Shown here in pieces: positions 43,399-51,752 of a DNA stretch of 64,000 bases. Within the stretch, counting starts at the first letter, position 1; every line of letters starts with the position of its first letter. Under the pieces are notes generated by a model. The model worked only from the letters and a program-made list of their open reading frames with translations, was not told where the DNA came from and made no database searches. The position numbers and the translations under genes are program-made. The DNA comes from Actinernus sp. WN-2022 (taxonomy: Eukaryota; Cnidaria; Anthozoa; Actiniaria; Actinernidae). The DNA is taken from assembly GCA_030867875.1 (NCBI GenBank), contig JAOWCC010000019.1, positions 83,480,861 to 83,544,860 of the forward strand, written 5' to 3'.

Positions 43399-44064
43399 TT
43401 ACTCAAGCTTCAATACGAAACGTAGAGGCTGCTTGTTGAAGTCTATGAGATTGCCTTGCTCATCGCAAACTGTGAGGCGAATGTAGTTCTGTATCGTTCC
43501 TAAGGCTCGAATGGGTATGAGGGTTGGTGGAAAGTAAGTTGTTTCACCAAAAACGTGTGATGTCGTTTTAAAAGTATGTAGGATTTTAGATGGCTTCCCA
43601 TCAAGAAGTGAGAAATCTGAATCCACCACATCACAGTAGATATATATGTGATTAATATCTTTTGGCACTAGGGGGTATTTTCCCACATTGATAGCCACAT
43701 AGCCTGTTGGACCCCCACCTACTTTGATACCAAGCAAATCGCAGATATTCTTAGTTAACTGGATTGGTTTCTTAACATCGAAAATATAGTATTTCCTAAA
43801 TGTGTTGTTTATGAATTCCAATAAACCGGCATCAACCGCGGGATCGAATTGGGTCATCAAGCTTCCTATACTATAATGCCCAGCCTTAATTTCGTGTGGA
43901 AACATCACACCATCGACATCCCACTTAAAGCTCCCTTTCTCTGCTAGGTTCCACCAATTGTGACTAAGAGTGACCTCAACTAGCGAAATATTATTGATAA
44001 GAATAGGGTTATCGAAGTAGACAGTATGCTCAGCCGTAGGACATGTGACATTTAAGATAACCAT
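43399..44064 (-). CDS. Minor capsid (penton-like) protein, single jelly roll (221 aa)
   Basis: Beta-rich sequence: an N-terminal CPTAEHTVYFDNPI strand pair, NWWNLAEKG, then a central region with LGIKVGG, IYIYCDVVDSDF and a C-terminal YIRLTVCDEQGNLIDFN with FVLKLE. This is the layout of Polinton minor capsid proteins (IYIYCD-like central strand, DF-x-LLDG-x-PSKIL-x-TF). The predicted role is the pentameric vertex protein beside the major capsid protein at 46802-48037. The ATG at 44064 is preceded by ttaatatata; it is divergent from the 44113 gene with 48 bp between. Length is in the expected range and the frame is intact. Confidence 0.82.
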   Translation of the reverse strand: MVILNVTCPTAEHTVYFDNPILINNISLVEVTLSHNWWNLAEKGSFKWDVDGVMFPHEIKAGHYSIGSLMTQFDPAVDAGLLEFINNTFRKYYIFDVKKPIQLTKNICDLLGIKVGGGPTGYVAINVGKYPLVPKDINHIYIYCDVVDSDFSLLDGKPSKILHTFKTTSHVFGETTYFPPTLIPIRALGTIQNYIRLTVCDEQGNLIDFNKQPLRFVLKLE

Positions 44065-44112
44065 TATATATTAAAGGTATAACTGTATGTATGTATAGCT
44101 TCAATAGTTACG
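44065..44112. promoter_or_regulatory. Short divergent promoter region
   Basis: 48 bp separate two divergent ATGs. The left side holds tatatatt directly next to the minor capsid start; the right side holds tgtatgtatgtatag. No other space exists for promoters of either gene. Confidence 0.5.
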
Positions 44113-45756
44113 ATGCCTCTCGTTGTGCCAGACAAAGATGATTGGTATGATGGTCTATCTGCAGAGGACATAGCAGAGATTGCTAGGGGTGGACCAAGAC
44201 TGTCGAAATCTGAGCAGATAGCGCTCCTTGCCGATGAAAATAAGAAGGTCGCAACGTTGAATGTCGATCTATTAGCGAAGTTTAAGAAACAATATCCACA
44301 TGCAGATTTTCACCAGTTCTATGTATCAACGGATATAGACGGTCCTGGCAAATATTCAACTAGTATTTGGTTTCGAGATGGGAATCATGGTTATGTGGTT
44401 TATGGCGATGATGTCTCTAAGCTACCTACCACCATTCAAAAACGCATCGATAACGCATTGTGGGGTGTGCATGATGGTTTTCCACATACGTTAACACTAG
44501 ATAAAAGTGTGAAATATCCTATTACGGCGGTCCCACCTACTGAAAAAGCACAAGATATCGATTTAACTAATCTATGGATATATGTCACACCTACGAAAAA
44601 GTTCAAAGCAGGCGTTCCGAACATATTCAAAGAGACTGTCGTAAAGCATACGACAGCAAAGGAGTCCCATCATTGGTTATCAGGTCCAGATTTCAAATAT
44701 TGGCCTCAACGATTGAATTTTGCAACGTGGTGTGCGACTTCTGGATGTGGAGTGTCATTGTTTGATCCTATTTTCAAAACGTATCCACCCGTCATTCAAG
44801 GGTTCCTACAATTTCACGTTTATTTCACAATACGAAGAATTCTATATGAACTTGGTGGACCTCTACCTGGTGACTCTTCTTTCAAGCAAATCGATAGCAA
44901 AGCAGCACTTGAGACTTTGTGCATCGAATTTGGTTTATCTCGAACACCAGACTTCAGATGGCGTGGAGGTCGTAATAAAGGATTAGGTGACATATTCGTT
45001 TACTTCCCCAGGTACGGCGATAAGAACGAGTATGAGTTAAGGTCGAGTGCCCCAGACATGTACACATGGACACAAAAGGACCCATTCTATATATTCAAAG
45101 ATGAGGGCGGTAAGTTAGCTAATTCCAATATGATTCACTTTATTAGGGGTGATGAGACTAATGGAAAACAATACAATTGGTTTACGCCACCAATCGGTAA
45201 GGGATTAACGGATGCTGGATTAGGTAGATTGAATCGATCTGTCGAAGCTTTCGCGTATTGCATTCTAGGTGCTCAAGTTAATATGCTTACACCAATCATT
45301 GGTAGTTATGGCACCAAACTAGAGTTCAAAGTTTTGCTTGAAGCCACGATTATTGAAAACAACTTAGTGAAAGGCGTAAAAAACTATCAGGTTGCAATAG
45401 ATGGTACGAATAAGAAGTTAGATCTGGCAATAGCTATAGGAGTATGGCTATTACCAAGCAATCTATTGTTCGATACTCAAAAGATTAGTGGCTACAATAA
45501 CGCATTCAAGATAGCTACGAAAGATATGATAATGGGATCGAACTCAATCAACGATGAGCAAACTAAACTCCCACCACCAGATATGGAAGGACAGATACGA
45601 AAGAAACAATTACCACATAGTACGTATCAACAAGTTCCATATAGCGTAAAGAAACAAGTTCCACATAGCGTAAAGCAACGAGTTCCACAACATGAGATCA
45701 ATCTAGCGATAGTATCTATTGCAGGAGCTGGAATTGCGTGGGCGTTATTTCGTTAA
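44113..45756 (+). CDS. Large conserved Polinton protein of unknown function (547 aa)
   Basis: Intact frame. Residues 1-40 are acidic (LSAEDIAEIARGG). The body is soluble-looking with aromatic-rich stretches (HHWLSGPDFKYWPQRLNF; FRWRGGRNKGLGDI; YNWFTPPIGKGLTDAGLGRL). Near the C-terminus three repeats of the type QVPYSVKK (about residues 505-525) precede one hydrophobic anchor-like segment (AIVSIAGAGIAWALF) ending the protein. I recall similar proteins beside capsid genes in cnidarian Polintons, but I know no function. C-terminal anchoring suggests a membrane-associated or structural role (inference). It ends four bases into the stop of the convergent gene at 45753. Confidence 0.75.
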   Translation: MPLVVPDKDDWYDGLSAEDIAEIARGGPRLSKSEQIALLADENKKVATLNVDLLAKFKKQYPHADFHQFYVSTDIDGPGKYSTSIWFRDGNHGYVVYGDDVSKLPTTIQKRIDNALWGVHDGFPHTLTLDKSVKYPITAVPPTEKAQDIDLTNLWIYVTPTKKFKAGVPNIFKETVVKHTTAKESHHWLSGPDFKYWPQRLNFATWCATSGCGVSLFDPIFKTYPPVIQGFLQFHVYFTIRRILYELGGPLPGDSSFKQIDSKAALETLCIEFGLSRTPDFRWRGGRNKGLGDIFVYFPRYGDKNEYELRSSAPDMYTWTQKDPFYIFKDEGGKLANSNMIHFIRGDETNGKQYNWFTPPIGKGLTDAGLGRLNRSVEAFAYCILGAQVNMLTPIIGSYGTKLEFKVLLEATIIENNLVKGVKNYQVAIDGTNKKLDLAIAIGVWLLPSNLLFDTQKISGYNNAFKIATKDMIMGSNSINDEQTKLPPPDMEGQIRKKQLPHSTYQQVPYSVKKQVPHSVKQRVPQHEINLAIVSIAGAGIAWALFR

Positions 45757-46767
45757 CGTCGTTTGTATTGCTCTATTGTGATCACCACTATAGCTACGAT
45801 GAATAACCAAACGTTCTCTGCTAATACTCCTAGAGCTTTACCGGCCATAGTAAATATGAAATTCGCAATTGATCCAATCATTCCAGGTAGTATCTGTCCA
45901 AGTTTCTTTCCCATTTCCTTTAACAAATCACCTACCGTTTTTAACCCCTTCTTTACTGTATCTGCCACTTTGTCGATACCATCTTTTACTGGTTTCGGTA
46001 CGGCTTTCGATAATTGGGAAACTATTACACTAACGATAGCACCAATAGCAGTTACCACCGCAAGAACGGTCATTCCACACTTTCTGAAAATGTATTTAAC
46101 CCTCTCACGTAGCGACGTACGTTCTAGTATAGCTGCTTCTTTGACGTTCAAGTAATTCTCTTGCCCTACGGATAGACATTAACTCTTTATTAGCTATTTC
46201 TTTCTGAGCGTCGGTAGATTCAGAGTCTCCAAGAATAGATTCGTTATTTACTTCCCGCTCGGCGAGTTGTCGTTCTGCAAATAATACTTCATTGGTAGCT
46301 TCTTCATTATTTGGACCTAAAGCATCTTTGAGATCTTTCCTCATCTTCACACGTAATTTCTTATTTTTCTCATTACCGGCGAATAGACGCGTATAGTCTT
46401 CGTTGCTTCCAAGTTCGCGAACGTTGAGTTGTCCATTATTTAAGTAGATTTCGATGTTATGCCGAATACCCGCATCCGGATAATGCTCTTTTACATCATC
46501 AACCAGCCTTTCCTTTACCGAATCTGAAAAGGTTTGTTCGAATGTGAATCCTCGAAGTGGGTCATCACCATGCAAAACATCCATGGTAATTGTCTCACTA
46601 CCTCCAGCTTCATCTTGATTGTCACTCAATAAGTAAGCCACGTATCTCTCATTTGCTTCTCGTTGTCGGTCTTCTTCATCTCGTTGTCGTTGTCGTTCTT
46701 CATCTCGTTCTTCGTATCTGTCGGTACTATCCTCAGGTCTCACATCGACGTCGACCCTATCTTCCAT
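45753..46767 (-). CDS. Acidic coiled-coil/membrane protein split in two overlapping frames
   Basis: The first frame starts at the ATG of 46767 (MEDRVDVDVRP; an ATG at 46776 is also possible) and encodes a highly charged region with RQRQRDEEDRQRE and a long helix to its stop at 46105. The second frame has no ATG near its beginning (opens at about 46151) and encodes a basic N-part, a hydrophobic segment (TVLAVVTAIGAIVSVIVSQL), an amphipathic VADTVKKGLKTVGDLL block, and two hydrophobic C-terminal segments. In related Polintons the charged and membrane parts are one protein, so I infer a single-base frame break between about 46105 and 46151. Alternatively the second part starts at an internal ATG as a separate 106-aa protein. 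Confidence 0.6.
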
Positions 46768-46801
46768 ATTGAACATAACTATATATCATGGTATATTCAA
46801 C
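46768..46801. promoter_or_regulatory. 34-bp divergent promoter region
   Basis: Between the ATGs at 46767 (-) and 46802 (+) lies attgaacataactatatatc and atggtatattcaac. The tatatat block is about 15 nt from one start and about 20 nt from the other. Confidence 0.5.
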
Positions 46802-48037
46802 ATGATATCGTCGAAGTTAATTCCTAAGGAAGCACTAAGAGTGCAACTCGCACTCAAAGCTCAACGAACCTTATATAGAAAAACTTTCACTCCATCATCT
46901 GCTAATCCAGGTGAGACGCTCTATGTGGAAGTTCCAACGATGGGAGAAGATATCGTATTAGTACCTGGTAGCTTAGCATTATTGGGCGATATCGTATTGT
47001 CTGGTGGACATGCTAATAATCGAGTCGTTGCAAATGTTGGACGTTGCTTAGTTATACATCGAGTTTGTAAGATAGGAGCTGAAATAGTAGAAGACATTGC
47101 TCGATCGGATCTATTACAAACATATTCCGATATCTATCTATCTATACAAGAGAGAGAATCGAGAGTACAACAAGGTATCCAATCAGATAACACAAATAAG
47201 CTACGATCTAAGGCTGGTGATGCAGGTACTTCAGATGTTGGTGAGAATGCATTGTTAGCTGCATATGGTTCAAAATATAGAATTCCGTTAGACGTTGATA
47301 TTCTTACACAACATGGAGTTCTATATCCACATGCATTAGAAGACACTATTTCATTCGAATTAACTCTAGCCCACTCTATCGATATAATCGTTGGATCAGA
47401 TTCGACAAAGATAGGTACGTACAAGCTTACCAACGTCCGGTTAGAATACGAAGCAATCAAGAATGAAACGCTAGCTAGGAAAGCATTTCACGCATATGAA
47501 AATGGTACTGCATTTCTATACGATCACGCAGTTCACTTTAAGACGGTAACTATCGCCAAGGCAGTAGAAACTTTGATATCTCAGAACGTCAATGTTCCAC
47601 GACGATCATTTGCTGGATTACTTCTTCTATTCGTAGATCCTCACACCGCCGGTTCACGAGATAGCGAAGCATTCGTAAATCCTGATATTTCAAAGATAGA
47701 GATAGACGTAAATGGAGTTCCAAATAGATTCTTTCCAGGAGGTATGTTAACACCAGATTTTTGGGAGTCCACAAAAGGATGGTTTGGTACATCCAATACT
47801 TCCATGACTCCTACCAAATTTTACAATAACAGATTTGCCATCCTAGTCGATTGTCGTACAGCAAAAGATTCCTCTGCTCATGGCGATGGAATGGCACAAA
47901 CTGGTGGTGGAAAAGATATCGATATTCGTATACATAGAACTTTAAAAGGAAGTGGAAACGTAAACATGCATATCTATGTCCTTGCTGATGCTCAGCTCAA
48001 GATATTGAACAGATCTTTAGATAGTATAACATACTGA
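46802..48037 (+). CDS. Major capsid protein, double jelly roll (411 aa)
   Basis: The start is taken at ATG 46802 (MISSKLIPKEALRVQLALKA). An in-frame ATG at 46769 adds 11 residues but overlaps the divergent gene. Typical Polinton MCP features: an N-terminal basic helix, FTPSSANPGETLYVEVPTMG, a KYRIPLDVDIL ... HGVLYPHAL motif at about residues 175-195, then ELTLAHSIDIIV and YKLTNVRLEYEAI, and a second jelly roll with a glycine-rich loop near VDVNG and FFPGGML. Role: hexon-like trimer forming the icosahedral shell. The frame is intact. Its stop overlaps the ATPase start (TGATG). Confidence 0.88.
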   Translation: MISSKLIPKEALRVQLALKAQRTLYRKTFTPSSANPGETLYVEVPTMGEDIVLVPGSLALLGDIVLSGGHANNRVVANVGRCLVIHRVCKIGAEIVEDIARSDLLQTYSDIYLSIQERESRVQQGIQSDNTNKLRSKAGDAGTSDVGENALLAAYGSKYRIPLDVDILTQHGVLYPHALEDTISFELTLAHSIDIIVGSDSTKIGTYKLTNVRLEYEAIKNETLARKAFHAYENGTAFLYDHAVHFKTVTIAKAVETLISQNVNVPRRSFAGLLLLFVDPHTAGSRDSEAFVNPDISKIEIDVNGVPNRFFPGGMLTPDFWESTKGWFGTSNTSMTPTKFYNNRFAILVDCRTAKDSSAHGDGMAQTGGGKDIDIRIHRTLKGSGNVNMHIYVLADAQLKILNRSLDSITY

Positions 48038-48660
48038 TGGATTCCCTCGTAGAACACATTCCATTCAACACACTTATAGTAGGTCCAACGAATTGTGGAA
48101 AGACTGCATTTCTCATAGAACAACTTCGTGGACCATTTCGTGGTAAGTTCGATTATATAGTATTAATTTGTCCTACGTATGCCCACAACAAAACATATCA
48201 TGGATTTGCTAATCGAGATCCGCATTTTTATGTCATATCACCATCTCAGGATGCTATCGATACCACATTAAATATTTGTGCAACCTTTTGGTCAGGTACC
48301 AATACATTATTGATTCTAGATGATTGCGCCGCATCAAAAGATGTAAAACGAAGAACTGACAAACTAGTAGATTTAGCATTCTCTGCTCGACATATAGGAC
48401 TATCTATTTGGGTACTATCCCAACAATTAACGAGTATATGTAAACCTTTTCGTGAGAACGTAGCTATCGTAGTAGCATTTCATACAGCATCGGTAATAGA
48501 TGGTAAAAAGATATTTGAAGATTACGGAGACTCACAAGAATGTAATGAATTACGAATGATACTTCGATCTCATAAGTTTGCTCGCATATGTTTCTGTTTG
48601 CGACATCCTTTTGCAGTAGTGTTAGAGATACCCGCACCTATAACATATTATCATGGATGA
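48037..48660 (+). CDS. A32-like genome packaging ATPase (207 aa)
   Basis: Walker A GPTNCGKT at residues 16-23 and Walker B LLILDD at 91-96; a downstream SIWVLSQQLTSICKPFREN segment corresponds to the sensor/arginine region of FtsK/HerA-type viral ATPases. Length and motif spacing fit Polinton and NCLDV packaging ATPases, which pump DNA into preformed capsids. Start ATG overlaps the MCP stop; its end overlaps the next gene by 8 nt, suggesting a shared transcript. The frame is intact, unlike the relic at 1-582. Confidence 0.93.
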   Translation: MDSLVEHIPFNTLIVGPTNCGKTAFLIEQLRGPFRGKFDYIVLICPTYAHNKTYHGFANRDPHFYVISPSQDAIDTTLNICATFWSGTNTLLILDDCAASKDVKRRTDKLVDLAFSARHIGLSIWVLSQQLTSICKPFRENVAIVVAFHTASVIDGKKIFEDYGDSQECNELRMILRSHKFARICFCLRHPFAVVLEIPAPITYYHG

Positions 48661-49219
48661 ATACGTCAAAGAACTGGAAGGTGAGGATTTAACAGGTCCA
48701 CCAGCCAAATTGGAATTTCCAATCGAATTGGAGGATATCGAAGAATGGCGGGAAGAACTTAAGACCTTAGCTGTATTGGGTAAGACGAAAGAATGTCTAG
48801 GACAGAATTTCTCCCTAACAGATATAACTAAACTATCTGAGAAGGACGTAAAACGTTTACATAGTAGATACCAGGCCGTAGTAGCAAATCAAATAACAGT
48901 ACACTTAGTAGATGGTGTACTACGTCAAGCTACTCGCGCAGTCTCATACGTAGCTACACTAGACGACCAACAAGCACTGTTTAAGGATCTACAAGAAAAC
49001 CAATTAGCCCGCCATCAGATATCTATGGCGGCTGGTCGATTAGCACTTAAACACGGTCGATTTGTAGCTCTAGCTAGTGTTTTGTTCAATGTAGCTGATC
49101 ACATAGTCATTCCTGGTACACCTATTGAACATTCGCAAGTAACTACTATATCGAATCAAGATGGAGGAACAGACGGATCAGATAACTGCGGAGACTCAAA
49201 AGAGAGAGATTACATGTGA
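48653..49219 (+). CDS. Unknown Polinton protein with hydrophobic C-terminal half (188 aa)
   Basis: The N-terminal 60 residues are acidic with IEEWREELKTL. The middle has a KLSEKDVKRLHSRYQAV helix and the C-terminal half is amphipathic to hydrophobic (LDDQQALFKDLQENQL; RFVALASVLFNVADHIV). Proteins of this pattern recur in cnidarian Polintons next to the ATPase, but I know no function. Residues from about 80 to the end are repeated in the following chimeric gene. The last 59 bases overlap that gene in another frame. Confidence 0.7.
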   Translation: MDEYVKELEGEDLTGPPAKLEFPIELEDIEEWREELKTLAVLGKTKECLGQNFSLTDITKLSEKDVKRLHSRYQAVVANQITVHLVDGVLRQATRAVSYVATLDDQQALFKDLQENQLARHQISMAAGRLALKHGRFVALASVLFNVADHIVIPGTPIEHSQVTTISNQDGGTDGSDNCGDSKERDYM

Positions 49220-49649
49220 AAGTGAATTACCTAAAGAAATCGATGTAGATGAAAGTTGGACTACGAACGTATCTACTATAGCAGCTATTGGTATGGGCGT
49301 TGTATTGTTTGGCGCATGCTATCAAATAACAGGATGCTTAGTAAATGGTGCACTACGTCTAGTTACTGGCGCAGTTGCATACGTAGTTCCACTAGATGAC
49401 CAACAAGCACTGGTTAAGGATCTACAAGAAGACCAACTAGTCCGCAATGAGATATATACTGCAGCTGGTCTATTAGCACTTAAAGCAGTTCGATTCGTGG
49501 CTCTAGCTAGGGCTTCGTTCCATGTAGCTAATCACATAGTCGTTCCTAGTACTCCTATTAAACATTCGCAAGTAACTACTATATCGAATCAAGATGGAGG
49601 AACAGACGGATCAGATAACTGCGAATCCACCGAAAACAACACCAACTAA
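49161..49649 (+). CDS. Chimeric gene created by tandem duplication (162 aa)
   Basis: Residues 1-55 (MEEQTDQITA; KREITCESELPKEIDVDESW; a hydrophobic segment) copy the third gene of this cluster (49594-49947). Residues from about 56 to the end (VNGALRLVTGAVAYVV; LDDQQALVKDLQEDQL; SQVTTISNQDGGTDGSD) copy the C-terminal half of the first gene (48653-49219). The 433-bp repeat unit joins them in frame, so one open frame spans the junction with no stop. Whether it is expressed is unknown; divergence between copies (about 15-20% at the protein level) shows the frame has survived some time. Confidence 0.75.
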   Translation: MEEQTDQITAETQKREITCESELPKEIDVDESWTTNVSTIAAIGMGVVLFGACYQITGCLVNGALRLVTGAVAYVVPLDDQQALVKDLQEDQLVRNEIYTAAGLLALKAVRFVALARASFHVANHIVVPSTPIKHSQVTTISNQDGGTDGSDNCESTENNTN

Positions 49650-49947
49650 AGTAAAAGATCCAAAGAGGGTTGCTGCTGGGAAAGCATTAGCACTAAGTAA
49701 TAAACTTGCTAGAGAGGCTCAAAAGAGAGAGATTTCGCGTGAAAGTGAATTATCTAAAGAAACCGACGTAGATGAAAGTTGGACTAGAAACATATCTACT
49801 AATACTACTATCGCAGTTATTGGTACGGGTGCTGCATTGTTTGGCGCATACTATCAATACAAAAGATACAGAGACGACACTTCTAAGAACATTAGTCCTA
49901 TACGACCCGCGAGTCCTGTAAAGACTACGGTACCAGATATGGAGTAA
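49594..49947 (+). CDS. Small basic membrane-anchored protein (117 aa)
   Basis: Opens MEEQTDQITA, then a Lys/Arg-rich helix (KDPKRVAAGKALALSNKLAREAQKRE), an acidic stretch, one hydrophobic segment (TIAVIGTGAALFGAYYQY) at about residues 72-90, and a basic, Pro-rich tail. Single-pass membrane protein with charged arms; function unknown. Overlaps the chimeric gene by 56 bases. Confidence 0.65.
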   Translation: MEEQTDQITANPPKTTPTKVKDPKRVAAGKALALSNKLAREAQKREISRESELSKETDVDESWTRNISTNTTIAVIGTGAALFGAYYQYKRYRDDTSKNISPIRPASPVKTTVPDME

Positions 49948-49982
49948 CAATTAAAGACTAGAGATATACGATATATATTAGG

Positions 49983-50192
49983 ATGGATAAAGAATTGATG
50001 AAAACAGCGACTGATGCTGCTATGATAACTGGAATAGCTACTGGTATTGGTTGGATCGTAAAAAAGGTTGCCAAGGAATCTATGCTTAACGATCCTTCTA
50101 CTTCTATTATAAATTACGTGAAGTGGACTGCAGTAATAGCTGGTAGCATATATGCAAAACAATATCTCGAGAAACAAAAGGCCAAACCATAA
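49983..50192 (+). CDS. Small two-segment hydrophobic protein (69 aa)
   Basis: Two hydrophobic stretches (AAMITGIATGIGWIV and YVKWTAVIAGSIYA) are separated by a basic and polar linker, with a Lys-rich C-terminus. The ATG is preceded by acgatatatattagg. Membrane protein of unknown role in the structural cluster. Confidence 0.62.
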   Translation: MDKELMKTATDAAMITGIATGIGWIVKKVAKESMLNDPSTSIINYVKWTAVIAGSIYAKQYLEKQKAKP

Positions 50193-50211
50193 TGGCTGCA
50201 GCTGGCGCATT

Positions 50212-50628
50212 ATGATGCTATTCACGGCGATTGTAAACGCAGCGGCATTCACTGGTGGTGGAGTGCTTGCTAGGATGTTTGGTGGAAAAGATGAAACTGC
50301 TAATATAGAACGAGAGAGACATGATAGGGCAATGGAAAAATTCGATGCTGCTAGGGAGGCATATATCGAAGAACGTCAAATATTGTCCGATTGGACGCGC
50401 AAACATGAAGTCGCCGAACGCGATGCTCATAATAACCAACTCGATATCAACCGAGCTTTCGTGCGCTCCCATAAGTTACGTCAGGCACTGAAACGACTCG
50501 AAGCAATGAAAGAACCTCGTTTATCCGACTACTATCAACCCTCCAACGCACAGAAGACTGGTGAGTTGATTTTCGTTGGTAGTGGAATGCTAGTTGGTGG
50601 ATACGCTATTAGTCGATATGCTTTTTAA
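50212..50628 (+). CDS. Unknown coiled-coil protein with terminal hydrophobic segments (138 aa)
   Basis: Started at the tandem ATGs of 50212 (MMLFTAIVNAAAF) because the upstream part of the open frame overlaps the previous gene. A short hydrophobic N-terminus precedes a long charged helix (NIERERHDRAMEKFDAAREA and onward), and a C-terminal LIFVGSGMLVGGYAIS segment may span a membrane. Similar ERKRHD-type proteins are known to me from cnidarian Polintons without function. Confidence 0.65.
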   Translation: MMLFTAIVNAAAFTGGGVLARMFGGKDETANIERERHDRAMEKFDAAREAYIEERQILSDWTRKHEVAERDAHNNQLDINRAFVRSHKLRQALKRLEAMKEPRLSDYYQPSNAQKTGELIFVGSGMLVGGYAISRYAF

Positions 50629-50744
50629 AAAACGAGAATTTTTACGATCGACGAGATACTAAAAAAGAATAAGAACTAGTTGGTTAGATAGGTTCTTATT
50701 CTTTTTTTTTCTGCTTGTTAAAGGTTAGAATACATAGATATATA
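50629..50744. terminator. Intergenic gap with poly-T and hairpin
   Basis: aaaaaagaataagaactagt pairs with aggttcttattctttttttt across a short loop, placing a stem and T-run between the structural cluster and the integrase. Termination or 3' processing is inferred. Its right side (tagatatataATGG) is the integrase leader. Confidence 0.45.
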
Positions 50745-51752
50745 ATGGATGCTAAACTTGCGAATATCTTCTATGGTCCTATGGGCTATTGGAAAGGTTA
50801 TGCCGCAATTGGTAAGTTATCGGTGGCTGCAAAGGTATCGGAAGATGTAGCTAAGGGTTGGTTAGAGAAACAAGCCATGTGGCAAATATATCTATCACCA
50901 CCACACTATATTCCACGACCACATTGGACTGTATCGAAACCTAATGAAGTTCATCAAGCTGATTTGATCTTTCTACCTCACGATCGACCTGGACGTGGAA
51001 GGAAACTATATAAGTATGCTTTGGTGGTAATCGATGTAGCTTCTAGATATAAAGAGGCTGAACCTTTAGCATCGAAAGATAGTGGTGAAGTGTCTGCAGC
51101 ATTTGATCGGATCTACAAACGTAGTCCACTAGAATGGCCAAAAACGTTGCAAGTCGATCCTGGTAGAGAATTCATGGGACGTATGTCTGAAACATTAGAA
51201 CTACGTGGTACAAAAGTTCAACGAGGTGAAGCCGGTCATCATAGGGCACAAAGTTTTGTCGAACGAGCAAATAGAACGATAGCTGAAAGATTATTTGGAT
51301 ATCAATATGCAAAAGAGATGGTACTTACATCTGAAGGATCGGATGCGCGTAGTAGAGAATGGGTATTGAGGCTTCCTGATGTTATCAAGGCTATGAACAA
51401 TGAAGTTACTCGACTAACAGGTAAGGAACCTTCAAATTCTATAGAGGCACAACAAGTAAACATAAAGACTCCTACATATTCTCGAATTATTGGATTAAAA
51501 GAAAAGCGACTACCATTCGATGTTTTAGTTCGATATCTATACTCACCGGGAGAATTGGAAGGTGGAGTAAAACGAGCAACTGATCCTGTATGGAGTTTAC
51601 AGACATATTATATTTCTCGAAGTGTGGTATCATCGAATCAACCTGTTCTATACTATTTAGGAAAAGATGCACCAAAGCGAGGGTTCGTTCGTGAAGAGAT
51701 ACAAGTGATACCACCAGATACAGAACTACCACCAAAAGGTATTCTAAGATAG
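50745..51752 (+). CDS. Retroviral-type integrase, rve family (335 aa)
   Basis: Start at ATG 50745 (MDAKLANIFY), directly after agatatata. An N-terminal helical region precedes the catalytic core with D73 (HQADLIFL), D138 (LQVDPGREF) and E173 (SFVERANRTI), giving the DD(34-35)E triad of retroviral and Polinton integrases. The IDVASRYKEAEPL strand is typical of the family. The C-terminus ends PPDTELPPKGILR; no chromodomain is obvious. It would insert the linear element at a staggered target cut, consistent with the 5-6 bp duplication here. Intact; the last 9 bases overlap the PolB tail on the other strand. Confidence 0.93.
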   Translation: MDAKLANIFYGPMGYWKGYAAIGKLSVAAKVSEDVAKGWLEKQAMWQIYLSPPHYIPRPHWTVSKPNEVHQADLIFLPHDRPGRGRKLYKYALVVIDVASRYKEAEPLASKDSGEVSAAFDRIYKRSPLEWPKTLQVDPGREFMGRMSETLELRGTKVQRGEAGHHRAQSFVERANRTIAERLFGYQYAKEMVLTSEGSDARSREWVLRLPDVIKAMNNEVTRLTGKEPSNSIEAQQVNIKTPTYSRIIGLKEKRLPFDVLVRYLYSPGELEGGVKRATDPVWSLQTYYISRSVVSSNQPVLYYLGKDAPKRGFVREEIQVIPPDTELPPKGILR

